NCBI GenBank assembly: GCA_900550545.1
Contig: URSS01000010.1
Span: forward strand, 4,819 to 68,818
Length of the DNA: 64,000 bases
Direction: 5' to 3'
Source: an uncultured Lachnobacterium sp.
GTDB lineage: Bacteria > Bacillota > Clostridia > Lachnospirales > Lachnospiraceae
This document shows positions 1-9,332 of this stretch, piece after piece. The stretch's first letter is position 1, and each line of letters opens with the position of its first letter. Below the pieces are notes generated by a model that was not told the origin of the DNA, did no database searches, and saw nothing but the letters and a program-made list of their open reading frames with translations. Made by a program: the position numbers and the translations under genes.

Positions 1-1
1 T

Positions 2-1795
2 AAATATGAGAAAAAAGTATTATCCATGCAGTCATATGATAGCAAAACCATTCCGTACCAGAGAGGAGATATTGTGGATAGCTCCGGCACGGTACTCGCT
101 ACCAGTGTGGCTGTTTATAACGTTATTCTAGACTGCTCACAGATGACATACAAGGAGGAGTATGTTAAACCTACCATTGATGCACTTGAGGAGTGCTTCC
201 CTGAATTAAAGAGGGAAGATCTTGAATCCTATGCAAAGGAAAAAAAGGACAATAAGTACATTGTGCTGGCAAAGAAGCTTCCATATGAAGAAATTCAGAA
301 ATTCGTTGAGATGCAGGATGCGGTAGATGACAAGAAAAAGAAAATTAACCCAAATATCAAGGGTGTCTGGTTTGAAAAAGAATATCAGAGAACCTATCCA
401 TATAACAGTCTTGCAGCATCTGTGATCGGATTTACTTCATCCGGTAATGTGGGCACAACAGGACTTGAGAATTACTATGATGATGTATTAAACGGCGTGA
501 ATGGAAGAGAGTATGGTTATCTGAACTCTGACAGCAATTTTGAAAAAACGGTCATTCCGGCGCAGGATGGAAGTACACTGGTTACATCCATCGATTCCAA
601 TATACAATCAATTGTAGAGAATAAAATTAAAAAGTTTAATGAGGCTTATACAGACAACTATAAGGTGGGAGATGGAAGTAAGACGACCGCCGTGATTGTT
701 ATGAATCCGCAAAACGGGGAAATTCTTGCGATGGCGGATTATCCGACATTTAATCTGAACAAGCCGAGAGACTTGAGTGATCTCTACACAGAGGAAGAAA
801 TCAGCAAAATATCAGATGATGACCAGCTCGACGTACTCAATGGTCTGTGGCAGAATTATTGTGTGACCGCTACGTATGAGCCGGGATCGGTACAGAAACC
901 GTTTACGGTTGCTGCCGGATTAGAGACTGGAACGATCAATGATAATATGACCTTTCTGTGTGATGGTGGAGAACAGTTTGACCGTTGGGTCAGCTGTGTT
1001 AACCGTAATGGACATGGTATTGAGACGGTTCGTAAAGCATTGATGGATTCCTGTAATGATGCGTTGATGCAGATGTCATATAAGATAGGAAAGAAAAATT
1101 TCCTCGAGTATCAGTCGATTTTCGGCTTTGGTCAGAAGACAGGAATTGATCTGCCGGGCGAGACAAATACATCTTCCTTAATATTTAATCTGGATAATAT
1201 AAAACCGATTGACCTTGCTACAAATGCGTTTGGACAGAACTACAACTGTACAATGATTCAGATGGCCAGTGGTTTCAGTTCGCTGATCAATGGTGGAACT
1301 TATTATCAGCCACATGTAGTGACAAAGATTACAGACAGTTCAGAAAATACAATTTCTACAATTGAACCGAAAGTGGTAAAACAGACAATTTCACAGAGCA
1401 CAAGTGATCAAATCAAAGATTATCTGTATGATGTTGTTTCAAAAGGAACTGCAGGAACAGCAAAAGTAGATGGATATTCCATGGGTGGAAAGACAGGTAC
1501 TGCCCAGAAACTACCGCGTAAAGACAGAAAATATCTGGTATCCTTCATGGGATTTGCGCCGGTGGAAAATCCACAGCTTTTGATTTACTGTATTGTGGAT
1601 GAGCCGAATGTGGCAGATCAGGCACACAGTTATTTTGCACAGGATATCTGTCGTGAAATTTTGGAAGAGGTACTTCCGTATATGAACATTTATTCGGATG
1701 AAAAGAAGACAGGAAAGAACAAAGGCCTTGGTATTACTGGTGCAAAAACACAGTATACAAATCATCATCCAGGTAAAAAAGAGAATGACAACTAA
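2..1795 (+). CDS. Class B penicillin-binding protein (FtsI/SpoVD-type transpeptidase), 5' end cut by the window
   Basis: D,D-transpeptidase that cross-links septal or spore peptidoglycan outside the membrane. The reading frame is open to the window edge (KYEKKVLS before the first ATG at 26), so the N-terminal membrane anchor lies upstream. Visible parts are a dimerisation-domain start (PYQRGDIVDSSG), then the transpeptidase domain with SxxK as SVQK (in EPGSVQKPF), SxN as SCN, and an intact KTG in GGKTGTAQ. There is no C-terminal PASTA domain, unlike Bacillus SpoVD. A second paralogue follows after 70 bp. Tandem PBPs are common in Clostridia, one vegetative and one sporulation-linked; which is which cannot be told here. 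Confidence 0.93.
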   Translation, partial: KYEKKVLSMQSYDSKTIPYQRGDIVDSSGTVLATSVAVYNVILDCSQMTYKEEYVKPTIDALEECFPELKREDLESYAKEKKDNKYIVLAKKLPYEEIQKFVEMQDAVDDKKKKINPNIKGVWFEKEYQRTYPYNSLAASVIGFTSSGNVGTTGLENYYDDVLNGVNGREYGYLNSDSNFEKTVIPAQDGSTLVTSIDSNIQSIVENKIKKFNEAYTDNYKVGDGSKTTAVIVMNPQNGEILAMADYPTFNLNKPRDLSDLYTEEEISKISDDDQLDVLNGLWQNYCVTATYEPGSVQKPFTVAAGLETGTINDNMTFLCDGGEQFDRWVSCVNRNGHGIETVRKALMDSCNDALMQMSYKIGKKNFLEYQSIFGFGQKTGIDLPGETNTSSLIFNLDNIKPIDLATNAFGQNYNCTMIQMASGFSSLINGGTYYQPHVVTKITDSSENTISTIEPKVVKQTISQSTSDQIKDYLYDVVSKGTAGTAKVDGYSMGGKTGTAQKLPRKDRKYLVSFMGFAPVENPQLLIYCIVDEPNVADQAHSYFAQDICREILEEVLPYMNIYSDEKKTGKNKGLGITGAKTQYTNHHPGKKENDN

Positions 1796-1812
1796 AGATA
1801 AGCAGGTTTTAA

Positions 1813-1837
1813 GGCGGATGTTCTAGCAGCATCCGCC
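1813..1837 (+). other. Intergenic hairpin between the two PBP genes
   Basis: Perfect 8-bp stem (GGCGGATG at 1813-1820 with CATCCGCC at 1830-1837) and a 9-nt loop. No T-run follows, so it is not a standard terminator; it may be an RNA processing or stability element in the dcw transcript. Confidence 0.45.
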
Positions 1838-1865
1838 GATTCATATACTTTAGGAAAGAGCGATA

Positions 1866-3593
1866 GTGGCGGATTTTTCGATGCAGTGGAATAAAACCTA
1901 TCACCGCAAGAAAATTTGTGTATTTTTCTTTTGTGTTCTTGTCTGTGCAGTGATTCTGCTTGGCCGATTGGTATATCTTATGATATTTCGCGGAGATTAT
2001 TACTCGAAACTTGCAACAGATCTGCAACAAAGAGAACGACAGATCAAAGCCGCCAGAGGAAAAATACTCGACCGAAACGGTGTTGTACTGGCGGGAAATA
2101 AATCGGTATGTACCATATCTGTAATTCATAATCAGATAGAAGAACCGGAAAAAGTCATACAGATGCTTTGTAAAGAATTGGGAATATCCGAAGAAAAAGT
2201 AAGAAAACGTGTGGAAAAGCGCTCGTCGATCGAACGAATCAAAAGCAATGTGGACAAGGAAACGGGAAACCGGATACTTGCCTATGGATTTGCTGGGGTA
2301 AAAGTCGATGAAGATTATAAAAGAGAGTATCCATTTGATGAGCTTGGTTCAAAGGTGCTTGGATTTACCGGTGGAGATAATCAGGGGATTATCGGGTTAG
2401 AAACCGTGTATGATGAGGAGCTTCAGGGAACTGCTGGAACCATACTTACAACGACCGATGCCAGAGGGGTGGAAGTCGACAATATTGGAGAGGAGCGCGT
2501 GGAACCGATAGCCGGGAACAATCTTCGGTTGACCATGGATGCCAATATACAGAAATTTGCCGAGCAGGCAGCGCAGAAAGCTTTTATCAAAAAAGAAGCT
2601 GATTCGGTGAGTATACTTGTTATGAATCCACAGAATGGCGAGATGCTTGCCATGGTGGACTATCCGGAGTTTAATTTAAATGAGCCTTTTACTTTGACGG
2701 AGACATATGCAGATAAAGGAAATGACGAACAGGATGCCTTAAATCAGATGTGGAGAAATCATTGTATCAATGACACGTATGAGCCGGGATCAACGTTTAA
2801 AATTATTACGGCTTCGGCTGCATTAGAGGAACATGTCGTATCATTGGAAGACCGGTTTCACTGTCCGGGATATATTGTGGTGGAGGATCGCAGAATTCGT
2901 TGCCATAAAACGACCGGACACGGCGCGGAAAGCTTTGTGGAAGGAATCGAAAATTCCTGCAATCCGGTGTTTATCAATGTCGGACTGAGGATTGGAGCAA
3001 ATCGTTTTTATGACTATTTTAAACAGTTTGGATTATTGCAGAAAACAAATATTGACCTGCCGGGTGAGGCGGCGACTATTATGCATAAGAGGGAGGATAT
3101 TGGTCTGGTGGAACTGGCAACGGTGTCTTTCGGACAGTCGTTTCAGATTACACCGATTCAGCTTGCAACCACGGTCGCGTCCATTATCAACGGTGGCAAC
3201 CGTGTGACACCACATTTTGGCATGCAGGTGGAAAAAGCAGACGGCACATGTGTCAAAAAGATGGAATATGAACCACAGACAGGAATCTGCAGTCCGGATA
3301 CATCTGAAAAAATGCGTTTCCTGCTGGAGAAGGTTGTGTCAGAAGGTGGAGGAAACAAGGCATATATCGAGGGATATTCGATCGGAGGAAAGACGGCAAC
3401 CTCGCAGACACTGCCGCGATCGGCGAACAAATATATTTCGTCCTTTCTCGGATTTGCACCGGCGGATGATCCGCAGGTTTTAGTGCTTGTAATCATAAGA
3501 AATCCTTCCGGTGTATATTATGGAGGAACAATCGCTGCGCCTGTGGCAAAGGAAATATTTGAAAACATCCTGCCTTACCTTGAATTACAATAG
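1866..3593 (+). CDS. Second class B penicillin-binding protein, with KTA instead of KTG
   Basis: 575-aa transpeptidase of the FtsI/SpoVD family, starting at GTG 1866 behind AGGAAAGAG. It has a short cytoplasmic tail and one membrane segment at about residues 18-38 (VFFFCVLVCAVILLGRLVYL), a dimerisation domain, then the catalytic domain. Motifs are EPGSTFK (SxxK serine), SCN, and GGKTATSQ. The third motif is therefore KTA rather than the near-universal KTG. No PASTA domains. It lies between the first PBP and murD, in the place where the septal or spore-cortex PBP normally sits. The altered KTG box could affect substrate or beta-lactam binding. Confidence 0.92.
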   Translation: MADFSMQWNKTYHRKKICVFFFCVLVCAVILLGRLVYLMIFRGDYYSKLATDLQQRERQIKAARGKILDRNGVVLAGNKSVCTISVIHNQIEEPEKVIQMLCKELGISEEKVRKRVEKRSSIERIKSNVDKETGNRILAYGFAGVKVDEDYKREYPFDELGSKVLGFTGGDNQGIIGLETVYDEELQGTAGTILTTTDARGVEVDNIGEERVEPIAGNNLRLTMDANIQKFAEQAAQKAFIKKEADSVSILVMNPQNGEMLAMVDYPEFNLNEPFTLTETYADKGNDEQDALNQMWRNHCINDTYEPGSTFKIITASAALEEHVVSLEDRFHCPGYIVVEDRRIRCHKTTGHGAESFVEGIENSCNPVFINVGLRIGANRFYDYFKQFGLLQKTNIDLPGEAATIMHKREDIGLVELATVSFGQSFQITPIQLATTVASIINGGNRVTPHFGMQVEKADGTCVKKMEYEPQTGICSPDTSEKMRFLLEKVVSEGGGNKAYIEGYSIGGKTATSQTLPRSANKYISSFLGFAPADDPQVLVLVIIRNPSGVYYGGTIAAPVAKEIFENILPYLELQ

Positions 3594-3657
3594 AGAATAA
3601 CGTATACTTAATGCAGTTTGTTTTTTAACGAAGACATTAAGATGGAGGTTAAGAAGT

Positions 3658-5019
3658 ATGAAGATAGAAGAACAGAAAGTTCTTGTTGTGGGAACCGGAA
3701 TCAGCGGAATCGCTGCAGCAGAGCTTTTACAGAGTAAAAATGTAGATACCGTTTTATTTGACGGAAACAAGGAACTCGATTTGAATAAATTTTATGAGAA
3801 GGCACCTGAGTTAAAGGATATGCCAATCATTCTCGGAGAGTTGACTGAGGAGCAGATGCACGAGTTTGGTGTGGCTGTATTAAGTCCTGGAGTTCCTACG
3901 GATCTGCCAATGGTAGAGCGCTTGCGCGCACAGAATGTGGCAATCTGGGGAGAAATTGAACTTGCATATTATTTTGGCAAAGGACGTCTGATTGCCATCA
4001 CCGGAACAAATGGAAAGACAACGACAACGGCTTTGACAGGGGCAATTATGAAAAATTACTATAAGGATGTCCGCATTGTTGGAAATATCGGTATTCCTTA
4101 TACTTCTGAAGCTGCGACAATGACTGACGATACGGTTACAGTTGCGGAAATCAGCAGTTTCCAGTTAGAGACCATTCATGATTTTTGTCCGGAAGTCTCT
4201 GCTATTTTAAATATTACAGAGGATCATTTGAATCGTCATCATACGATGGAATGTTATATCAAGACAAAAGAAGATATTACCAGAAACCAGACAAAGGATC
4301 AGGTATGTGTATTAAATTATGAGGATGAAGTGCTTCGCAGCTTTGGTGAGAGCGCACCGGCAAAGGTTGTATATTTCAGCAGTCACAGAAAATTGGACAA
4401 TGGATTCTATCTTGAGGGGGAGGACATATACTATGCGGTAGACGGACAGAGTACCCATGTCATTAATGTCAACGAACTGAATCTTCTTGGAAGACATAAC
4501 TATGAAAATGTTATGGCGGCATGTGCAATAAGTGTGAATTTCGGTGTACCTATGGACAAAATTGTAGAAGTTCTTAAGACATTCCAGGCAGTAGAGCATC
4601 GTATCGAGTATGTGACCGAGAAGCGTGGCATAAAGTTTTATAATGATTCCAAGGGAACGAACCCGGATGCAGCTATTCAGGGAATTCGTGCAATGAACCG
4701 TCCGACATTTCTGATTGGTGGTGGATATGATAAACAGTCCGAGTATGATGAGTGGATTGAGGCTTTTGATGGCAAAGTGAAAAAACTTGTACTGATCGGT
4801 CAGACAGCAGAAAAAATCGAAAACTGTGCACACAGACATGGATTTATGGATACTGTGCGAAAAGATACTTTTGAGGAAGCAATCCAGTACTGCTATGACA
4901 ATGCAAAGTCCGGCGATGCCGTATTATTGTCACCGGCGTGTGCAAGCTGGGGAATGTTCCCGAACTATGAGGAACGTGGAAGAATTTTCAAAGAATATGT
5001 TCGCAATTTAGAGGAGTAG
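3658..5019 (+). CDS. murD: UDP-N-acetylmuramoylalanine--D-glutamate ligase
   Basis: Cytoplasmic ligase that adds D-Glu to UDP-MurNAc-L-Ala using ATP. 453 aa, normal for MurD. N-terminal Rossmann-like domain (VVGTGISGIAAAELL), central ATPase domain with P-loop GTNGKTTTT near residue 120, and C-terminal ligand domain (FYNDSKGTNPDA and LLSPACASWGMFPNYEERG). Starts at ATG 3658 behind GGAGG. It follows the second PBP after 64 bp and is 6 bp from ftsW. In most Firmicutes mraY stands just before murD; it is absent here. Confidence 0.97.
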   Translation: MKIEEQKVLVVGTGISGIAAAELLQSKNVDTVLFDGNKELDLNKFYEKAPELKDMPIILGELTEEQMHEFGVAVLSPGVPTDLPMVERLRAQNVAIWGEIELAYYFGKGRLIAITGTNGKTTTTALTGAIMKNYYKDVRIVGNIGIPYTSEAATMTDDTVTVAEISSFQLETIHDFCPEVSAILNITEDHLNRHHTMECYIKTKEDITRNQTKDQVCVLNYEDEVLRSFGESAPAKVVYFSSHRKLDNGFYLEGEDIYYAVDGQSTHVINVNELNLLGRHNYENVMAACAISVNFGVPMDKIVEVLKTFQAVEHRIEYVTEKRGIKFYNDSKGTNPDAAIQGIRAMNRPTFLIGGGYDKQSEYDEWIEAFDGKVKKLVLIGQTAEKIENCAHRHGFMDTVRKDTFEEAIQYCYDNAKSGDAVLLSPACASWGMFPNYEERGRIFKEYVRNLEE

Positions 5020-5025
5020 AGATTC

Positions 5026-6156
5026 GTGGCAAGACGACGGAAGGATGGAAAGAAAGCAACTGCATATTTTGATTACAACCTGCTGTTTATTCTGATATTT
5101 CTGCTGTGCTTTGGACTGGTAATGTTGTATAGTTCCAGTTCTTATACATCGGCAAATCTGTATGACGATAGTGCGCACTATCTCAAGTTACAGTTTCGTA
5201 ACATATTGGTTGGTGTGATCCCAATGTATTTTTTCGCAAAGATCGATTATCATTTTTGGAAAAAGCTTGGCTTTTTTGCATATTTTTGCTCGTTTGCTTT
5301 GTGCGTACTCGTAATGTTTCCGATTCCGGGACTGACAAGATCTTCACACGGACAGTCGAGATGGTTGAATCTTGGACCTTTGAGTTTTCAGCCTTCGGAG
5401 CTTGCAAAGCTTGCGGTGATCATATTCCTTGCCATGCTGATCGAACGTATTCCAAAGAAACTTGGAGATTTCTCCAGTATTATAAAGGTAATGGTAATCA
5501 TGTTTCCGCTTTTGGTAGTTATTGCTTCCAGCAATTTGAGTACTGCGGTCATTGTCTTTGGTATTGCGGTATGTATGCTGTTTGTAGCAAGCCCGAAGTA
5601 TAAACAGTTCGTTGTTGTAGGTGTAGCAGGTGTTTCCTTTGTTGTGGCATTTATTATGCTTGCTTCTTACCGAAGTGGTCGCGTGCAGGCGTGGCTGCAT
5701 CCAGAGACCGCGGGGGATGACGGTTATCAGACGTTGCAGGGACTGTATGCAATTGGTTCTGGCAAACTGTTTGGTAAAGGACTGGGCGAAAGTCTGCAGA
5801 AGATGGGAAATGTGCCGGAGTCTCAGAATGATATGATTTTTACGATTATCTGTGAAGAACTGGGTCTGTTTGGGGCTATCTGTGTCATTCTTTTGTATGT
5901 GCTTTTACTATGGAGAATGATGGTTATCGCCAATAACGCAAAGGATCTGTATGGTGCGCTTCTTGTGACTGGTATTATGTCGCACATTGCTATTCAGGTA
6001 ATTTTGAACATTGCCGTTGTTACCAACACGATACCAAATACCGGTGTTATTCTTCCGTTTATTAGTTACGGAGGTACTTCGCTCGTGTTCCTGATGGCGG
6101 AGATGGGACTGGCGCTGAGTGTTTCGAAGGGAATCCGGTTGGAATCTATAGAGTAG
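5026..6156 (+). CDS. ftsW: SEDS-family peptidoglycan glycosyltransferase FtsW/SpoVE
   Basis: Polytopic membrane enzyme that polymerises lipid II into glycan strands at the septum, working with a class B PBP. 376 aa from GTG 5026, with about ten hydrophobic segments. SEDS hallmarks are visible: the loop GLTRSSHGQSRWLNLGPLSFQPSE, SQNDMIFTIICEELG, and the C-terminal PNTGVILPFISYGGTS. It is 6 bp downstream of murD and 14 bp before ftsQ, so co-transcribed. FtsW (division) and SpoVE (sporulation) cannot be told apart by sequence alone. murG, usually next, is absent. Confidence 0.95.
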   Translation: MARRRKDGKKATAYFDYNLLFILIFLLCFGLVMLYSSSSYTSANLYDDSAHYLKLQFRNILVGVIPMYFFAKIDYHFWKKLGFFAYFCSFALCVLVMFPIPGLTRSSHGQSRWLNLGPLSFQPSELAKLAVIIFLAMLIERIPKKLGDFSSIIKVMVIMFPLLVVIASSNLSTAVIVFGIAVCMLFVASPKYKQFVVVGVAGVSFVVAFIMLASYRSGRVQAWLHPETAGDDGYQTLQGLYAIGSGKLFGKGLGESLQKMGNVPESQNDMIFTIICEELGLFGAICVILLYVLLLWRMMVIANNAKDLYGALLVTGIMSHIAIQVILNIAVVTNTIPNTGVILPFISYGGTSLVFLMAEMGLALSVSKGIRLESIE

Positions 6157-6170
6157 GAAAATGATGCTAT

Positions 6171-6953
6171 ATGATTAGAGAAGAACGAAGAAAAAAGCGG
6201 AAAAAGAAAAATATATTATCGATCATACTGGGCATTCTCATTATATTGGCATTGGCGGCAGTCATTGTGGTCAGTGTATTTAAGGTTAAGAGGGTCGAGG
6301 TAGAAGGCAATCAGCTATATGATTCTAAAGTAATCGAGAAAGCTGTGTTAAATGACGATTATTCCTGGAATTCTCTTTATGTATTTGTAAAGTACAAATT
6401 TGTAGCAACGAAAAAGATTCCATTTATTGATACCATGGAGATTTCGTTGAAAGATCCACAGACGTTACATATTAAAGTATATGAAAAGGGCATCATGGGT
6501 TATTTATACATTCCTTCCATCAACGAGAATGCGTATTTTGACAAGGATGGATTCGTGGTGGAAACATCCTCGAAAGTGATTGACGGAACCCCACAGATTC
6601 TTGGAATTGACTGTGATAAGGTTGTACTGTATGAAAAACTGCCAATCGGGTCCACACAATTGCGTGAAATCCTAACGTTGACACAATCGCTGAAGCGTAA
6701 TTCCCTGATTCCGGATTCCATTACTTATGGTGGGGTAAATGAGCCGGAACTTGCATATGGGGACATCAAAGTCCAGATGGGGGATTTGAATCTGCTCACA
6801 CAGAAAGTGGAGCGTCTGGCAAAGATTAAACCGAAACTTCAGGGAATGAAAGGAACACTACATTTAGAAAATTGGACGGAAGAGACAACAAATATAGTGT
6901 TTGACCAGAAAACAGAAGCAAAAAAAGCTTCAAAGAATTCAAACAAAGAATAA
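6171..6953 (+). CDS. ftsQ: Cell division protein FtsQ/DivIB
   Basis: 260-aa bitopic division protein that links the septal synthase to the divisome. It has a highly basic cytoplasmic start (RRKKRKKKN), one transmembrane segment at about residues 16-37, then a POTRA domain beginning VKRVEVEGNQLYDSKVIEKA and a beta domain. The C-terminal tail is lysine-rich. ATG 6171 is 14 bp after ftsW. It is the last gene before a 217-bp gap that carries a separate promoter for ftsZ. Confidence 0.9.
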   Translation: MIREERRKKRKKKNILSIILGILIILALAAVIVVSVFKVKRVEVEGNQLYDSKVIEKAVLNDDYSWNSLYVFVKYKFVATKKIPFIDTMEISLKDPQTLHIKVYEKGIMGYLYIPSINENAYFDKDGFVVETSSKVIDGTPQILGIDCDKVVLYEKLPIGSTQLREILTLTQSLKRNSLIPDSITYGGVNEPELAYGDIKVQMGDLNLLTQKVERLAKIKPKLQGMKGTLHLENWTEETTNIVFDQKTEAKKASKNSNKE

Positions 6954-6976
6954 ATGTAAAAAATCACAAATTTTTG

Positions 6977-7005
6977 TTGATTATTTTGTTGAAAAAATAT
7001 ATTAT
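6977..7005 (+). promoter_or_regulatory. Candidate sigma-A promoter of ftsZ
   Basis: TTGATT at 6977-6982 and TATTAT at 7000-7005, 17 bp apart. Downstream, the 5' leader contains a perfect hairpin at 7023-7042 (TGAAACAT / ATGTTTCA), and GAGGAGG stands before the ftsZ ATG. This promoter would let ftsZ be expressed apart from the wall genes upstream. Confidence 0.5.
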
Positions 7006-7170
7006 AGTCTATATGGGTGTGCATGAAACATTGAAATGTTTCACGGCAGCCGGTTTTATAGAAGATAGTTTCGCAGATAGTACATCGGAAATCCGTAAGA
7101 CTATCGTTCGTCAGCGGACAGGCTGGCAATAGATTAAAATTTATAGGTTAAAGAAAGAGGAGGAAGAACC

Positions 7171-8424
7171 ATGCTGGAGATTCGGACAACAGAGGCAGAT
7201 GCTAGTGCCAAAATAATTGTAATTGGTGTAGGTGGTGCCGGAAACAATGCTGTTAACCGCATGATTGATGAAAATATAGGTGGAGTAGAGTTTATCGGTG
7301 TAAACACAGATAAGCAGGCATTACAGTTGTGCAAAGCTCCAACATTAATTCAAATCGGTGAGAAACTTACCAAGGGACTTGGTGCAGGAGCTCAGCCGGA
7401 GATCGGCGAGAAAGCTGCTGAAGAAAGTGCAGAAGAATTATCCGCAGCTGTCAAAGGTGCAGATATGGTATTTGTTACCTGTGGTATGGGAGGCGGTACG
7501 GGTACAGGTGCAGCCCCGGTTGTTGCAAAGATTGCCAAGGAGCAGGGAATCCTGACGGTAGGAGTTGTGACAAAGCCATTCAAATTTGAAGCAAAGAAGC
7601 GTATGATCAATGCGGTATCCGGTATTGAAAAATTAAAAGAAAGTGTTGACACGCTCATCGTTATTCCAAACGATAAACTTCTTGAAATCGTAGACAGACG
7701 TACTTCTATGCCGGATGCATTAAAGAAGGCAGATGAGGTATTACAGCAGGCAGTACAGGGAATTACAGACTTGATTAATCTGCCGGCATTGATTAACCTT
7801 GATTTTGCAGACGTTCAGACAGTTATGAAAGATAAGGGACTGGCACATATTGGAATTGGTAGTGCAAAGGGTGATGAGAAGGCAATTGAGGCTGTTAAGC
7901 TTGCCGTTGCATCACCACTTCTTGAGACAACCATCAATGGTGCAACACATGTCATTATCAATATTTCCGGAGACATTTCTCTTATGGATGCTAATGATGC
8001 TGCAAGCTATGTGCAGGATCTTGCGGGAGAGGACGCAAATATCATCTTCGGTGCGAAGTTTGATGAGACTATGACAGATGAAGCAACAATCACAGTTATC
8101 GCAACCGGATTAGAGAGTCCTATGAAGTCTGTAGCAGCTCCAGGCGGTGTTAGTTCCCGTATGGTATATCCGAACCAGACAGTAAACCGTCAGCCGGCTG
8201 CTTCCGGAATTGTGAATCGTGCAGCTTCTACAAACAGTTATGTAGGAACAGGAGTAACAAATAATGCTTCTGTGCAGAGAAATTCAATCCCTGTAACACC
8301 TAGACCTGCAACCAGACAGACAACATCTACTTATACCGGCATTCAGAGACCAAAGCAGCCGGAGAGCAGTGTTAAGCCAGTGGAAATTAATATTCCTGAT
8401 TTCTTGAAAAATTCAAAAAGATAA
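7171..8424 (+). CDS. ftsZ: Cell division GTPase FtsZ
   Basis: Tubulin homologue that forms the Z ring. 417 aa. GTP-binding N-terminal domain with GVGGAGNNAVNRM and the tubulin signature GGGTGTGAAP, the T7 region (NLDFADVQTVM), a variable Thr/Arg-rich linker from about residue 320, and the conserved tail EINIPDFLKNSKR that binds membrane tethers. The start at ATG 7171 is set by GAGGAGG. ftsZ followed by spoIIGA-sigE is a classic Firmicutes order. Confidence 0.98.
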   Translation: MLEIRTTEADASAKIIVIGVGGAGNNAVNRMIDENIGGVEFIGVNTDKQALQLCKAPTLIQIGEKLTKGLGAGAQPEIGEKAAEESAEELSAAVKGADMVFVTCGMGGGTGTGAAPVVAKIAKEQGILTVGVVTKPFKFEAKKRMINAVSGIEKLKESVDTLIVIPNDKLLEIVDRRTSMPDALKKADEVLQQAVQGITDLINLPALINLDFADVQTVMKDKGLAHIGIGSAKGDEKAIEAVKLAVASPLLETTINGATHVIINISGDISLMDANDAASYVQDLAGEDANIIFGAKFDETMTDEATITVIATGLESPMKSVAAPGGVSSRMVYPNQTVNRQPAASGIVNRAASTNSYVGTGVTNNASVQRNSIPVTPRPATRQTTSTYTGIQRPKQPESSVKPVEINIPDFLKNSKR

Positions 8425-8428
8425 TTAA

Positions 8429-8506
8429 TTTGTCGAAGAAGGAAAATAATTTTTAAATTAAAACCTCCTGTTTTTGCCAAATTATAGAGAAGAGATTTTC
8501 TATAAT
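8429..8506 (+). promoter_or_regulatory. Spo0A-type promoter of spoIIGA-sigE with two 0A-like boxes
   Basis: A perfect 0A box (TTTGTCGAA) lies at 8429-8437 and a weaker one (TTTGCCAAA, two mismatches) at 8473-8481, overlapping a -35 TTGCCA at 8474-8479. The -10 TATAAT is at 8501-8506, so the spacer is 21 bp, not 17. The Bacillus spoIIG promoter is known for the same wide (22-bp) spacer and Spo0A binding at the -35. The match in layout and in target gene makes this a strong call. Confidence 0.8.
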
Positions 8507-8523
8507 AACGGTAGAGACAGGAG

Positions 8524-9321
8524 GTGTTTTTTATATATGCATTCTATATTGACGTATTCATAGAACAGAATTTTTTGATGAATCTTCTGGTTTTGTCGAT
8601 GACAAGCAAATTATGCAAAAGTGCAGTCAGACACAAATATCTCAGAATAGTGGTTTCTTCTGGAATTGGAGCATTTCTTGCGGCAGTGTTATTGTTAATA
8701 AGGGCATATTGGCTGAGTGTATTTTGCACAGCTGTCATTGTAGTGCCATTGATGCTATTTTTTGCGTTTGGAAAATGCAGTAAAAAGCAGTTTGTCCTGC
8801 GGATACTGATTAGTTGGTTCAGCATCCTTCTATTGAATGGAATCGTGACCGCTTTTTCCAACTTTACGGGCATACGGGGAATGACCTGGTATGTGGCAGC
8901 GGTGACCATTGTAATCGGGCATGCTCTGGTGAAAGTCTGGCTGTGCAACGTGCAACAACAAAGAAATCTTTATGAAGTGAAATTAAAAAATGATGGGAAA
9001 GAAGTCTGTTGTGTTGGATTGTACGATTCTGGGAATCGTTTACAGATGCCTGTCTCGAGAGAACCGGTACATATTGTGAGCATGAAGATTTTTGAACAGT
9101 TGAAAAGAAAGAAGAGCAGGATCACAGAGATTCCGTTTCAGGCACTGGGGACAACTGAAGGATGGATACCTGTTACCAAAATTGAATCGATGGAATTGCA
9201 GCATAATCAGTCACAGAGTACATACAAAAATGTGTGGATAGGATGTGCAGATGCTGCATTGCTGCAGGGAAAGTCATATCAGATGATTCTGCATTCTTCC
9301 ACGCACAATGAAAGTTCGTGA
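8524..9321 (+). CDS. spoIIGA: Sigma-E processing membrane peptidase SpoIIGA
   Basis: Membrane aspartic protease that cleaves the pro-sequence from pro-sigma-E after asymmetric septation. About 262-265 aa. The N-terminal half has five hydrophobic segments; the C-terminal half carries the aspartic-protease signature in GLYDSGNRL. It overlaps the sigE frame region and is clearly co-transcribed with it. Start is uncertain: GTG 8524 sits inside the strong AGGAGGT ribosome site (8519-8525). The codon at ideal distance in frame is ATA 8533 (then YAFYIDV, matching the family start), so a non-canonical AUA start is possible. The ribosome site can also pair with 8463-8471. Confidence 0.9.
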   Translation: MFFIYAFYIDVFIEQNFLMNLLVLSMTSKLCKSAVRHKYLRIVVSSGIGAFLAAVLLLIRAYWLSVFCTAVIVVPLMLFFAFGKCSKKQFVLRILISWFSILLLNGIVTAFSNFTGIRGMTWYVAAVTIVIGHALVKVWLCNVQQQRNLYEVKLKNDGKEVCCVGLYDSGNRLQMPVSREPVHIVSMKIFEQLKRKKSRITEIPFQALGTTEGWIPVTKIESMELQHNQSQSTYKNVWIGCADAALLQGKSYQMILHSSTHNESS

Positions 9322-9332
9322 AAGGAAAAGAA

